From Istiophorus platypterus (taxonomy: Eukaryota > Chordata > Actinopteri > Istiophoriformes > Istiophoridae): a stretch of 64,000 nucleotides of DNA. Location: contig CM029112.1 of the NCBI GenBank assembly GCA_016859345.1, forward strand, positions 9,683,089-9,747,088, given 5' to 3'. A program made the translations under genes and the position numbers. The notes beneath the pieces are model-generated. The model saw only the letters and a program-made list of their open reading frames with translations. It ran no database searches and was not told the DNA's origin. Shown piece by piece: positions 13,730-28,800 of this stretch (within the stretch, counting starts at the first letter, position 1; each line of letters opens with the position of its first letter).

Positions 13730-15449
13730 AGTGTCGCGGCTGTCTCTCGGTCTCCTGGCTCTTCCTGACTGCCTGACTGGGGACTGGCTAATTGGAGGAA
13801 GCCCTGGAGGAGCACAGGAGGAGGAAAGAGAGGAGAGCTGGACAAGGAGAGAAAACGATTGGGGGGGAGAGATCTCGGGCATCGTGCGCACTCTGCATTT
13901 AGACTGACTCAACCTGCAGTGTAGTATGATAGTCTGCACTAACAAAGCATAGTGCTGCTGCCACAACAAGCTTCAAGCTCAGTTTCTTTTAACATTAACA
14001 CTGAGATCATTTTCTTGTTGTACGGTACTGTAAATATATAAGGATATATTTTTACCATTATCATGGCATAGTAACTTGTAACATTGCAGAAAGAAACTTT
14101 CTGCAGAAAGAGGGAGGTTCGTTTGTGTCAGAGAGAAAGAGAGAGAGAGAGAATGAATAGAGCAGGGTGTATGTCTTTCTTCTCTGCCCTTGACCCCCTG
14201 CTCTGCTGCTAAACTAAATCTCCACCTCCTATCTATCTCTGTGTTTTCTCTTTCAGACCATCATGGAGCAGTTCAACCCCTGCTTACGGAACTTTGTTGC
14301 CATGGGGAAGAACTATGAGAAAGCCCTCGCCAGTAAGTGTTGTTTTTTTTTTTTTTTTTTCATTTATTTTCTCTGGGCTCTCTGTTTCCTTGCAGGTTCA
14401 GGCACACAGCCAAGCCAGCACTCTCAATTTCTATTTCTCTTTCTCTTTCTCTCCATGTATATATATCCACCTACCTATCTTCCCTATTGTCTCCCTAAAA
14501 AGGGACAGTATTTATCCTCCTGCCAAATGAGCAGGCCTTATTTTTATGGTGCATAGCCTCTATACTGTAAGGGAGATGTAGTCAGCACAAGAAGCCTGTG
14601 ACCTGATGCAAAAGTGAGGATAGCTCAGTGTTAGCTGTCAAATTCATAAAGAAAACTGTGTGGCTATATGGTTGTTGCACCTTTTAAACTGTGAGTAATG
14701 CACCATTCTTTTCTTTTTTTTGGTCCCAAAACTTTCCTCCAAAATGCCCCTCAAATAACAGAACCTTAGCAGAACCCCCCTCAGTCCAACTAATCCAGTA
14801 ATTAGTGGGGTTTCTCCTCCCTCCCCAAGCCTGTGCTTCTTTCCCCTGACATACACAATAACTAATCCTGGCCTTCGTGTAGGTAGGAGACTCACTGAGG
14901 CATTAAAGACCCACTTTGTAGGATAGGCTCGGCCCAAGGGGCTAAGAGGCTCTAATTTGCGGGGGCAGGGGGTAGGAGGACATGCTCCCACCCATATGGT
15001 GCAATCGCAGAAATTATTCAACACCAGAAATGCCAAAAGGGCTTCATGGGTAGGCTCGCTAGATCTGGAAATGGTCGCGTTCCAGGTTTTTCAACACAGC
15101 GGTCAGTTGCTGAGTCTCACAGCACTTTGTAAGTGTATAAGGCCTGGAGCTTGTTATACAAGTCCCCCGACTGCATGAAGAGGACGATGCAGGTACAGGA
15201 AACAATGGTTTTCCTGATTTAAGAACTGAATGTTTCTTCCTCCTCTTCTCTCGAGTGAAGGATGAATGATGGATCAGTTGCTCTGAGATGAGCCCCTCCC
15301 CTACTGGTTGTCTGTCTGCCTTGCAATCAGAGATCCAGTAATCCTCTCCGTCTGTTCTCTGTGAGCCCCTCACCGCACATTTCATTAGATAGAAGTAAAG
15401 TATCTGTATAGATCCAGCTTATCTACTCAGCAACCCTTCCACTGGGTGC

Positions 15450-15513
<64 letters not shown>

Positions 15514-15664
15514 ACTCTCTAAAACACTACAGCAGCAGTGTCAGCAAGAAGAAAGTGTCCGTTGCTTGGAGATCTCTTTGAAAATCTGCTGTAGCTCCCA
15601 CTATCCTACTTGCACAACTCTCTACAACACATATACAAGCTCTGATGTACAGACACACACATAT

Positions 15665-15726
<62 letters not shown>

Positions 15727-18700
15727 AAGCAAGGCAGGAGATCTGTTCAGCATAATGAAGAGAATTCAGCCGTGAGGCTCTGGGGGCTCTGCTCTCACTT
15801 CTCAGGTGTTCCCCCGGCAAGAGGGGTAGGAGGAAACACACGCCATCTTCTGCTGTTGACTCAGCTGTAATTGGGATTAGCATTAGCATATGTCCCTCAG
15901 CCTTGAAGGGAGCCGGGAGGCCTGGGACACTTCCTCTATCACAGGGCTGCATCTGTCTGCGGGAGTTAGCCCGCCCCTGCCGGGCTATTGTTGTAAACGT
16001 GTCTCCCACCTGGCAGCTGTCTGCAGGCACAGGGCCCATCTGTCACCCGGACTGCTGTTGAATTCACCTGCAAAAAGCAGCGCCCATTATTCACTGGAGA
16101 TGGGCTGATTGGCAGCCTGCATGGAAGCGGGGCAGAAATCACTGGAAGCTGATTCTGTCCCGTGTGACCTTTTGCTGGCCAGAAAAGCAGCAGTTGAAAT
16201 AATAGGGGCTGAGGTGATTATTGATCTGGGCAGGAGTACTCTTGATCGTTATTTAGTCGGCGAGAGAGAAGAAAACATAGGGCCTCTGATTAGAATCAAC
16301 CTCACAGATTGGTTTTGTGTAGACTAAAGATCGAGAGTAGAGGTCAAACATTTTACGCAGATGTCAGTAGGTGTGCGTTTGAGTGCACAGATTCGCACAT
16401 ACATATTTACATACATTACAGTTATTAAACTACTGTAACACACCTTGTTTCAATGCCAAAGGGAAAGTTCTGTTACTGACCACCGTTAATGAAAAGTTGC
16501 GTTGCAGTGTCAGCCACATAGAAACACATCTGAAGCAGAATCACCCAGTTTTGCCGTGGGGGGGCCTGGCAAGTCGAAGCCTTGTCCATAAAGGTGTATG
16601 AACCTTAATCCGTCCACTAATAAAAAGTCTCCCCAGGTCACTGTGTCACCCTGCTGTCCAGAGTTCAGACATATTGACAAAAAAAAATAAAATGTTAAAA
16701 GGAATAGAAGAAGGAAAAGGCCAGTGGTGGTTAACAGCATGTGGTTAACAGCATGTGGTTAACAGCATGATAGTGCTGAATCGTTGGTACAACAACGTTT
16801 TCTCAGAGCTATTGGCTTGAAAATATTGATTTTTTTTTTTTTTTTTTATTTCTTAAAAAATTATTTTTAAATTATTGGCCCATTAGATCATAGATCGAAA
16901 AGAGCCCAGGGATGAAGAATGCCACCGGCCCACCTGATTTAGCACACGCAACCACCCTGTTACTCTGTTCCAGACTCATGTAAACATATTTCAAAACCGA
17001 CTCATCAAACACCAGACATTCAAACATACAGACAAGCACCAAGTCTTGATAGGCCCCCTGTAATGTGCCGTATATATGTCGAAAACTGTCAAGCTATGAA
17101 AAGAAGCACCATGCAGAGTAAATATCACCAGTTGTTATCTCTTTCGAGCAACATTAATTAATGCTTCACTGGATGTGTTGTGTAGGGGACATATTCTTTA
17201 TGCAAAAAAAAAAAAAAAAAAGTAGAAAAAGAAAATCGTTGAAATATTAAACTTAATGCTCACATACACCTTGGGGTTATAATAAACCAACTCCATTTCT
17301 CATTATAAAACCAAGCCTGAAACAAAACATAACAGAGAAGAGTTGTAGGGGTTTCGTAGCCCACCCAGCAAGCACAGATTATCTGTCAGGAAATAATTTT
17401 GCAATCAAGCAAGCAGAACGCCAAACAAGATGATGTTGGTTAATTACGTAGCAGCCTCGGTGTTGCCTTATTTTCTGATGGCGAGAAGCTGTGACTCACT
17501 ACTTGAAAGGCATCTGATGAAAAGCAGGGGGAGAAGGAAAGAGTATGTGAAAGTAGAAGAGTGCGAATGTGGCCAGAAAGCTGTCAGCTGTTTTTACACA
17601 AATCTTAAGAGCATAATCTCTTGTGCATAATAAGTCTTTCTTTTTTTTTTTTTAAATTTGATAAAAAATACACTGTTCCCATAACCTTTAACTTAATAAC
17701 CATCCTGCTTCCTTTTGTGTTCTTGGCTCTCTTTGCTTTTAGATGTGACATTTGCTGCCAAAGGCTACTTCGATGCTCTGGTCAGAATGGGTGAACTGGC
17801 CAGCGAGAGTCAAGGATCCAAAGATTTGGGTAAGTGACTGACACATTCCTGATAAACTCCATCTTTTTTTACTTTTTTTTTTTTTTCTTGGCCCTTTCTC
17901 CTTTTTCTGTCTTGGTGTTGGCCGCGGTCACACTGCCCTTCTGCAGAACCCCGAGTTCTTTATGCAGCTACATACGCGCACGCATCTAACATCAGCTTTT
18001 CTGTGTAAAAAAATGAGGCAGGGGAGGCCAAGTCGCATTCAGAGAGAATGTGTGGGATGATACAGGAGGTGTTTTTTAATTTGAATTTCCACTGAATCAT
18101 TTTAGGCCTGAAGCAGTTTGGTCTTACATTGTGTCATGGAGGAAAGTAACTATTTTTTCGGAGAAAGAAGTGGGTAACAGTGATGAGCGCAGTGCTGTCA
18201 GCACAGTGAGGTGGGAACTGACAATAATTTATTTACAACAGCACAGACGATGCCAACATGTTGACACCCGAGTTGAAGATTAGATTTAGGAAAGGCCTTT
18301 GTATGTGACTGGTAGGAGTTTGCCATTTTGATGTGTTTCCACAGTAATATCTATTTACTCTGTTGGGAAATTTGTGTCAGCATAGCAGATGTCAGACTTG
18401 TGGCACCTTCTGAGATGTGTGCATGTCATGCGAATTAGGTACGCGTGCGTGTCTTCTGGTTAAAATTATAAAGGTCAATTGGAGAAACAACACCTGGTCC
18501 CCTCATAGTGAGCAGTTTCCTAGGTGATCCGTGTCTGTGAGTGAATCTGTATTTGCTGTCACCAGCCCGTGGGAAATCAGCTACTGTTTGAAGAGATTCC
18601 CTTTGCACTGATTGTGCTTTCGACAGCTTGATCTGTGTAGAAGTAGCTGTTGATTTGACAGGGCCTTTGTGGCAGTGGAGCTGAGATCCAGTTTGGGTTT

Positions 18701-18822
18701 CCTCCAGCCCGACCAACAGGGACTAACATGAAAGAGCTCTTAGGATGTTTTATTCAGCAAGTGGCCTCTCTCTCTCTTTCCCTCTCTCTCTCGCTCTCTG
18801 TCTCTCTCTCTCTCTCTCTCTG

Positions 18823-18871
<49 letters not shown>

Positions 18872-21783
18872 CTCTCTCTCCCTCGCTCTCTCAGCCTCCG
18901 TGAGGTTTTCCAATGATGCTCAAGTTTACAGCGGTGCCTCCACGTTGACCCGGGCAGCGCTTACAGCAGCGGGCTCTTCCAAAGCCAGACATCCCCAGTT
19001 GAACCTGTCGTGAAAAAAAGAACGAAATGTACGTGATCTAACCGACGGCTGATCTAATCTCTCCTTGCACCACACGACTCTAACAGCAAGGAATTCTTAT
19101 TATTTAAAAGAAAATGAATCGACAGGCGCTCTTGAATGTGTGCTTACATTTTTGTGTGTGCTGGTAGGTGAGTTGACTCCCTGGTATAATTGCGCATATT
19201 GATGAGGGAAGTAAAAAATATGACTAAAGGAAAATATGTGTGTTCGTGTGTGTTAAGAAGTGTGTCTGTGGACTCACCTCTTTTGTCACAAGTATATATG
19301 AGGGGACTGAAAACCGATTCCATTTTCAAAGGTCCCGCCTGGAAAAAGATCTGCAAGGGACTGGATATTTGAAATGACTCATTCTCCTGCTCGAACAACT
19401 CATCTAGTCTCTCTTTATATCTGTTGTTTTTTTTGTCCTTGTTCATCAAGCTACAGCAAAAGACTGAATAGCTTTGTGCAGTTCTAAGTTGGGGAAAAAA
19501 ATTAAAAAAGAGAGGTTGTGATGTAGCTAAAAGTATTAGCCCCTTGTTATTCATTGTTAGTGTATAGTAGTGGCTACACCCAACACTCTCCTGCATATCA
19601 ATGCGGTTCCCAGGGGAAGGATCGGTGCTGTTTCATTTTCCAGCCACCTGCTTTTTGGACTTTTTTTTTTTTTTGTCCACGCCCTGAGGTCGATGCCAGT
19701 GCTATTGACCTCCCGTCTGACTGTGTGCAGGGGTGAGCACAGAGCTTCCTGTTTGATTGGTGGGAGAGCACAGAAATATCCACAGATTAGAGGAAAACAG
19801 AGCACTGGAGGTTAGCTGAACAAACAGCAGCCTGTGTGCTTAGTTTGACAACACATGGATTGTGAATATAAGATATTGTTTAAAAAGATCAATCTTAATT
19901 TAATTCAAGAGAGGTTTTTAAATCTGCCTTTTTATCATTTATCTTGTCCCAATCTATTTTTCTAAAGGCATGACGCCATGCAAAGTGTTTGAATTGTTTC
20001 GTATTAGACAAAGTGCCTGAATAAATCATTTTTACCCCAAATAACTTGTGTCTCAATAGCTAATTTCACCTGCTTTGTAAACTCAAGCTTCAAAGCATTG
20101 TTTTTTAGGCACTCGAGTGATTTCACAGACACTACATTAGTGAATTTGCACACTTGTAATCAATCAGATCACTTACATGATTGATCATTTGGCATCATTT
20201 CATATCGAGCTGACTGGCTGATTGTCCTTCAAAGAAAAAACACAAACTTGTTTTCTATGGCCCATCAGCCTGCAAACAACACACTTGTTGCACCTTTTTA
20301 AAGCCTGTTAATTCCCTCGAGGCTCAGTAATAGAAGGGCTACAAGGAGTCCCACCTACATGACTAAGAGTCGGCAGCTGCTCTCCATTTCTTTCTTCCTC
20401 CCCCCGCCCTTATTTTTTTTTTCTACGTCTTTCACAAACACACACAGACACACAGACACACACGCAAACACCCACCCACACACATACAGACACACACAAA
20501 CACCCACACACACGCATATAAACATTAAAACATTGCCTTGCGAAATAATGCCCTCTGTTGCTGTTTTCATCATCGGTACATCAACATGCGCCCTGCCCTG
20601 TCTTAATTGAGTCGATTCATTCCTTTAGAACACAGGAATCCAGCAAACTACGCATGTACCATATGTGCATGCATGTTTTCACGTCCTCGTACCAACAGGC
20701 TTTTTTACATTTTCTGTGCATGAATCTCCTCTCGTTTCTATGTGTTTATACAGAGGGCTCTTTTAATCCACTTGTGTATATCTCAGCCTAAAGAGACAGA
20801 GTCTCTCTCTCTCTCTCACGCCAGCCCCACTACTCCTACACACTCCCTCCCACATATCCTCCTCTGGTTGGGCTAATCATCGCCTGTCACTTTGCCACCC
20901 ACACACACACACACACATGCTAACACACACAACCACTCTCCCTCACTTACTCCCCTCTCTCTCCCTTCTCTCCCTCTGTTACTGCCATCCTCCTTTTCTT
21001 TTATTCCTCTTCATGTAGAAGGAGTGTGTGCTTATTACCTCAGTGACATTTGTGGCTTTCCAACCCTTCTAGGGAAATACAGGGAATATTGGGTTTGAGG
21101 GGCTGGTGATATTTATGACAATCCTAAACAGCCAGCCCGGCTCCATTGTGTTTATATACCTCTGAACTAAGAGGTCTGTTATTTAGCACATGGACTATAT
21201 CAAAGGAGGCAATTCACAGGTTTTCACTCCCCCTGAAAGTCTCAGTATTTTGATTTGTCATCTTTCCCAGAGGTCCCTTTTGTCTTTGTTGTGACTGACA
21301 GAAGCCCTGCCAATTAGCCAACTCTGCTTTTTTTACAAAAAGCTTTCGATCGGCTCACACGTCAGGTGAATCAGCTAGCTTGCATTCATGTGTTTTAGAG
21401 TATGACTGCCAAAAAACAAAGGAGACCAAAAAAAAAAAAACAGTGACCAGGAAAAATCTAAGCAAAATTGTAGACATAATTTTTTTTTTCATTAAGTTTG
21501 GACATGCATAATTTAATTTAATGAATTTCAATGAGAGCAGACACAAATAAAACACACAAAAGCAAGTACAGCAGACCTAAAGTTAGTTTTTAAGATGAAA
21601 TTTTATTTTTTATGTATTATCTTTGTCCTTGTTTAATATAATGCAGTGGCACAACAGAATAGCATAGCTGCCATACCCTATATACTAAAGGCAGATAGGT
21701 CTTTGGCTGCAGGCCTTGTTTCAGCACTCGCTGGTATGATCACCCTGTTCTTTTAGTGTCCTCAGGTGTTTAGTTGTGAGCTG

Positions 21784-21872
<89 letters not shown>

Positions 21873-22915
21873 CCCCAAATCTGTCCTACATGGCTGTTGT
21901 TTCACTGCTTGAAGAATGAAAGTAATTCTAAGGCAAGTATAAAGGCACAATGTATCATACTGTATTATACTATATGTTCACTTCCAGATGGCTTCCCCTC
22001 ACTCTGCCCTCTCATTATAATGAACTCCCTCTCAACCATTTGGCTGAATAGTCTGTTTTTAAGAACCTGAGCAGGAATGTGAAGTGCTTAACTTTCAGCC
22101 TCCCCAGCCAGAGCAAATCAAATATCTTTCTCCCCTCTAATCGACTCCTGTAACCTTGCTAATTGCCACATTTTAATAACATACAGGTATGATTCAGCAC
22201 AAAGACATGTCTTTTGGGAAATTACATGCATTCGAAAAAAAAAAAAGAGGCCATATTTAATATTACTCAGGTAATGGATTGTTTAGGTTGCTGCAGGGGA
22301 GAGAGCACCTAGGAAAGAAAAAACTAAAACCTCATAGCTCTCAGTAAAAGGTTCACACGGGGAAAAGGAGGCTGCCAACTGATGCAGTTAATGGATCTAG
22401 GACACAAGTGTTAAATTTCTGCACGTAAATGGATGCCTTTGAAAAAGGCCAAATGACAGGTCTGTTCTTAAGAGCAGGGGTTGGTGGTTGCAGATGAAAT
22501 GTTAACTCTGGTATGCTGTATTTGAATGAGCCCCCATGAGTATGTATAGTACGTACATGCAGCTCTCTCTCTCTCTCTCCCTCTCTGTCTCGGTCTCGCT
22601 GTCTCTAGTCTGGCCTACCTCTCCCCTCCACCAGCACCTGTCCCTGTTTAAATGAGAGCAGAGGAGCTCTTTTCTTAGCCCTGCGCCACCATCCCAAGGG
22701 CCCCTGCCTTCTCCTGCTCTATTTCTGAGACACGCGCTGCATGATGGGATGCCAGTGGCCCCCCACACTCTCCATCTACACACACTCACATTGCCCTTCA
22801 TTTGTTCACGGCAGTGACATTTGTTGTAGGCGCACTTGGATGCAGCTGGGATGGACATGAGCCGGACTGCACAGACAACTCTCACTGTCTCTATTGCTAC
22901 GTTAGATAAGCGCGT

Positions 22916-22952
<37 letters not shown>

Positions 22953-25782
22953 TACAGTCAAGTGCATGGTTTCAGCATAATTTTTCTTTACATTCAGCAC
23001 ATGTTGGGCTGCAAACAATACAAAGCACCACAGGCAGTGTTATGCTAATGTGAAAGTATATGTTGTCTTTCATGACTATGCAAGAGCCCCTGATGTGTTT
23101 GGAAGTCCAGGAAGTTCAAGTCAGATCTGACAATATAAATGTCAGGATTTTATGATATGGGGCATATGTATGTGGTTTTTTTTTTCTCTCATATGTAAAT
23201 TTTGTAGGGTGTGGGTATGGTGGTGTGTGTTACTTACTTTAGAATCTGTTAAAATCTAAATTCTGAAGTCAGTCTGTGCACTTGCATGTTCGTCTCACTA
23301 TGCACCAATGCAGGACCATACAATATTAATGACATTTTCCGTGAATGTTACATTTTCCATGAATCTTACAATAGTAACAAGAATTCTAATATCTATTCTA
23401 ATATAAGCCTCTTAAAAGTACAAAAATCCAGTTACACCTAAAACCGTTATAAGAAGTAAAATACCTTTTAAAGATTAGTTGAAATAATCTTTTATTAATC
23501 CCACGATGGGGAAATTTTGCAGTGTTACAGCAGCAAAGGTGATAGCGCAATAGAAAGAGAGCAATTACAAAACAAGTGAAATATATACAAAGGCAAAATA
23601 AATGTAAGCAAAGTAAAAGTAAAACAAGTCAAATAAATGAGTAAACATAATCAGTGGTTGATGTTACGTCATTGCACATTGGAAGTATTGTACATGAGCA
23701 ATCTGAATACCTGTCCCTTCTTTTGTTTATGAGAACATAGCCTACCTGGGCTACAGGGAACATAATAATGCAAAAGGCCTCCATACAGCCAGTGTTTGGT
23801 TTGTTCATCCTGGGCTGTGCAACACAGCAGACTCCATGGAAGAGGACCTGCCCCTCATGTAGATATGAAGGGCTCATTCTAACCTAGGAAAAAAGACAAT
23901 GATTCTTATTTTCAGGTTATTATACACCAATGAAAACACAGTTGTTCCTGTAAATAGTTTTTATTTTCATATTTTATTTGATGTGTGGCCTTATTTGCTG
24001 AGCAAGGTCTCTGCTCAATGGTAGAATGTTATATAGACCAAAAAAGCTGTGTGAAACCTCAGCCAGTCCGCCACTGTTCCCTCACTAGTGCATATTCAGT
24101 CTTGAATACACCCTGATTGTGTTTAGAGACCCTTACTAACCCTGGGGTTTCTTAGCGCTAACTTCCTGTATCAAACAGCACACACACACACACACTCACC
24201 CCCTCCATGAATCTCCATACCTCAACAGGTAGCTGCATGACTCTGCTGTTTTTCTTAGGGCATCCACTCAAGTGCAAAGAGCTCTGTCATACAGCTTTAG
24301 GAGAAAACCGCACTATCATTAAAATGTTGTAAGAGTTCACAACTTGTCTTTTTTTTCTGTTACACCGAGGTATCGCTTATCTGTATTCTCAGTGGGATTT
24401 CCCCATCACTCCACTTTTTACCACCCACCGTGTTGCTCTCTCTGTCTGGCTAATTTGCCTGAGAGCAAAATCTGTTTCTCTTTCATGTGAAGTTTTCTTC
24501 ACTTTGAACTTGATACTTTGATTCTTAGAAGACTTTGTCACCAAGAATGGAATGAGGAAAAAATACCCTAGGTCTTTAAAATGATTCCACAACCAAACAC
24601 GTGCTAACACAGATGCAAATGCAGGCGCAGACGGTAAAAGTAACTTCTCCTGCTCCGAGTCCTGCTTTCTTTTTCACTCGTCTCGCCATTATTTGACTCT
24701 CTTTCTCCTGCCTTTCCCCCTTCGTGTACGTCCCGCGTTTGGGAAAATGAAAGTGATTGTAATTCATCTTTTTCTTGTTGCTATCAGCAACAAGAAAAAG
24801 CGGATAAGTAATCAAATGGGGGGTTTGTGCTGCAGTAATCAAAGTTTCTCTCAGGCGACTTACTTTTTTTTTCCGGAGAGTTTAAGTCATGACGCACAAT
24901 TGGTTTTTCAGTCTTGTGCAGGTTTCTCTCAAGTTATTACCCTTCTACTGTACAATAAAATTTTGTTTTGGATCAATGGGGGAAGAATGTGAACTATTAA
25001 AGACAAGAATAGATTTCATGTGATTTCACACAAGTCAAGCTTTAGCTGTTCTTTCTGTAGTGTTCATGGTTAATGTTAGCCCCTATCCTTGCGAAGCCTG
25101 ACTACATCTCATGACCTCGGCAATATGATGAATGAACCAGCCCACTGATATGTTATGGACCAATCAGCACCTCTGTGGATTGTAACATGCAGCAGGTTAA
25201 GACATATCAGGTAAGCAGGACAGAATTATCAGCTTATGTGTAATAAGAGACCAGGAATTCATGGACTGGAGATCAGAAACTTTATAAAAATGTTTGGTTT
25301 ATCCTTGCTTTTTGTTAGCTTCATGTTTGCTTTAGCCCAAAGCCACCTCTTCACCACTTCTGGGGCAGGGCATTGGGCCTTTTTTATTTTTTTCATTATT
25401 ATTATTCAAAACTATAACCAGATGGTTCAGATTTGCTACATACTGTACAGTATTATCGAGCGGACAGTTCACAACAGTCTCCCTGAGACCTTCTTAGGAT
25501 AAATGTCAAGATTACCTCCGACAGCTCTTTGGCCCACTTCTCTTTGACAGTTATACATTTCTCCCGTTAAAGCCTTCAGTGTGGCCTAAATGCATGACAC
25601 CATTGCTGGACAAACTTATATTAGGCTAGTGGGTTGAACAGCTGTGATGGATATGTGTCCAAATTTAGCAACATGTCTTATACTATATATCAATAGTTTT
25701 TTTTTTTCTCCTCGTGAGGGGCTATGTCATGATCGAGGTGGGAAAAAAAAACTGAGTTACACACAGTAGTTTTGTAAATTGG

Positions 25783-25842
<60 letters not shown>

Positions 25843-28800
25843 CTGATAGCAAGAGATGGATGAACTATAAGCATAAACTGCCCCCGCCCAGTCCCAGATT
25901 GACTGTGTTTAGATTTTACTGTTTCACAGGGAGTGTCCTCACACATGTGTACACAAACACACGCATGTATACACTCACACAGGCCACCCAGACTCTCAGC
26001 TATTATCTGTGTCTCGCACATTATCTCGCTGCCCTGTTGTGCTTGCCCACTTGTTTGTTTCCCCTGTGACTTAGCATGCCCGGTAGGCAGGTATTAACAT
26101 CACCTGGGCTTTTAGTCACACAAACACACTCTGCACGTACACACACACTCTCACACACACACGCTCGAGGTACATTACAAAGACTTTCCTGAGGATAGAA
26201 CTTTCCTCCCTGGGGTAGTTTAGATGCTGATGTGACGATAGCTGATAGTAAGGGTGGAGATCTTTGAACAGTGTTTTCTAACACAGCACTTTAGAGCTGC
26301 TGCCCCTCATCTTGCAAATTCTCCCATGGCAACGACCCTAGCATTATCCTGCTTCCATGACAACCCGTAGTGAATCTGGCTTGACCTTCACTAGTGATTC
26401 AGTGTCTCTCCATCCACCTCCATTCCTCCCCTCCCTCCATCTGTGTGTCTCTTGTTCTCTCTGTTCAACATTGCAAACTTCCATTTTTCATTTTATTTTT
26501 TCCTCTGGTCCATAGCCCACATTCTGTTGCTCTGTTTTTGTTTTGTTTTGTTTTTCTTTTTCTTTTTCTCTACCTGTGTGGGTGTATTATTGCTTTTGTT
26601 ACACAAGCAGTCAATACATCTACACAGGCTGATGTCATACTTCAGGGGACAGCCTGTTCATGTGCACCCGGCTCCTGCGTCCATGCTTCCCCCTCTGACT
26701 CAGTGGTTTGAGCTAACAAGCATGTGCCTGCTTGTTGCTGTGCTGCAGGTGCAGATCAACCTGAGCTCACCTACCAACAAAGGTACTATTGTTTCCTGTC
26801 AGCCAGGGACGCAGGCGTGGTTGAAGAGAGCTGGGAAGTATTGATACAATACTGACAAGTGTTTGAGGGTTTCGGTGTGGGTGAATGTGTGTGTGTGATG
26901 TTGTATCTTGCATGTGTGTGTGTGTGTGTTTCTGTGCGCTCTGAGCTTTTTGCTGTGGCTATTGACCTGTCTGTCATGTCGCTCTCAGCTGGTATGCAGA
27001 TATCCCCCGTCAGGCTGGTAGCTCTTGGATCAAGTCTCACAGGTTGTGTCATGCCTGGCAAATATTTCCTGTACTCAAAAAAAAAAAAAAAAACATTGCA
27101 CAAAACATTCATATTTTCCACATTATGCTTCTCTATTGATTCTTGATTGAATTCTCAGCTGTTAACTGCCCATGAAGGTTGCAGTTGAGTGATATGATAT
27201 CGAAGTTGCCATGGTAACTATTTGCATCTCCAAAGTGTGATTAATGTATTTATTTATTTAATATATATATTTTTTTTTCTTCCATGCTCTGGCATCGTAC
27301 ATTATGCAGTAATGAAACTACCGATGAAAATATGAGATCCATCTCAGATTTAATAATTCTTTACCTTTTCTGGCTTTGTCCAAACAACCTGTCCTACTAA
27401 AAATTGACTCAAAGTGCACATGTATGTGCACATCAGGTGCATGTGTGCGTGTTGTGTGTTGTGCGTTTGCATTTTGTGCGTGCGTGGACTAATGTCTGTT
27501 GTCCAGCGATGGCTGCTCATTTGTTAATTGATCCAGCTAGTTGACGGCACCAACAGAATGCTAGGGTTTCTAAGCCTGAAGGGCTGGGATCAGGGATGAG
27601 TATCTGTAAGCTGCTTAGCAGGCCTGCTGGGAACTGACAGGATGCTTTGGCCTGCTTCTCTGCTCCTGTGAGGCACAAGATCAGCAGGCAGGTTACACAA
27701 CAGGCAAACGGCTTGGCTGTCTTGGGTATGCAGGAGTTGTAGGGGCAGGGACTTAACTAAATTTAGCATGTAATGAAAAAAAGAAAAATCTATTCTTATG
27801 ACTATTTTGATTTATACTGCACACACTTCACACCCATGGTTCTAGTGATGAACAGGTCAACAAGATGGTTGTGAAGGAGCATTTTACTAATCATCAAAAA
27901 TCATTATTTATAATTTATATTAGTATTTATAGTTAAAACCTTGCTTTAAAAAAATCAGTGACAATGATTGGCTCTTCAGGAACTGATTGTCCATTGTTTG
28001 ACTTCCTGATAATGTTTTACTTTAACCCACCTATTGAGCTTTCAAAAGCAGAACTTAAAACATTTAATAAATGGTATAAAACACACTGTAATGCAGTGGC
28101 AAGCAGATGTAAATGTCCATTGATGCACGGTTGTAATAATGCACAATATCCCCTAATTAAAATTGTTGTAAAACAATAAATACTTAAAATGTCCCTATAT
28201 CTGCATACAACTATATAATGGTGTGTCATAAAGCATTTGTTAAAACTGATCATATACTGCTTGTAAATAATAAAAAGGGTGGTTAAACGTAAAGTGATAC
28301 CAACTACAACAAAAATTCAAAGCACTTTATCGATTACACTTTTTGATAGCCCTTTTGTGTGCAGAATGTTAATTACTGTGCTTACTGTATTTACCCCCCC
28401 CCATAGTCTAAAGCTATGACCTTTTTCACTGCCTTTTTCTTTTTTTTTCTCCCTCCTCCGTTGCAGTCACCACTGTGTCGTCTGTCAGCAGCAGTTTGCT
28501 TTGTGCATGCTGTCTGTCGAGACGGAGACCGCTCCAAACCCCTTGATGAGGTCCAAGGTTTTCGTTTTCAGAAACCGCTCGATCAAAAGCTGCAGTTCTA
28601 CTCATGAAGCATGTTGCGATAGGTTAAGATGTAAGAGGGCACAGCAGGGGCGGCGTGTGAAATGAGATGCAAAAAAATCTTATGTGCACACTAGTGTTCC
28701 ACATCAATATGCAGCTCCTACTCAGCCACTAATAGCCACAATTTATTTTTCAACATGGTTTACTATTTAGTACTAATGTATGCAGTAAGACTTGTGATAG

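Larger units (their letters stand above)
1152..14256 (+). other. baiap2: baiap2 intron 1 (13.1 kb)
   Basis: Long first intron with no supported coding exon. It holds a pentanucleotide ATTTT tract, several (GT)n/(CA)n arrays, a (CTG)16 tract, a fish dispersed repeat (about 12672-12986) and a palindromic X-box at 7013-7028. Long first introns often carry enhancers, but no conservation data are available here. Confidence 0.85.
14333..17742 (+). other. baiap2: baiap2 intron 2
   Basis: No coding exon supported. Contains two (CA)n arrays (15448-15506 and 15653-15724), a T-rich tract after the donor, and a 14-bp tandem triplication at 16728-16769. Confidence 0.85.

Noticed and set aside
13622..13969. 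Poly-Ala/poly-Gln frames through the CTG tract
   Set aside because: Lies in baiap2 intron 1, has no splice-compatible partner and no family similarity.
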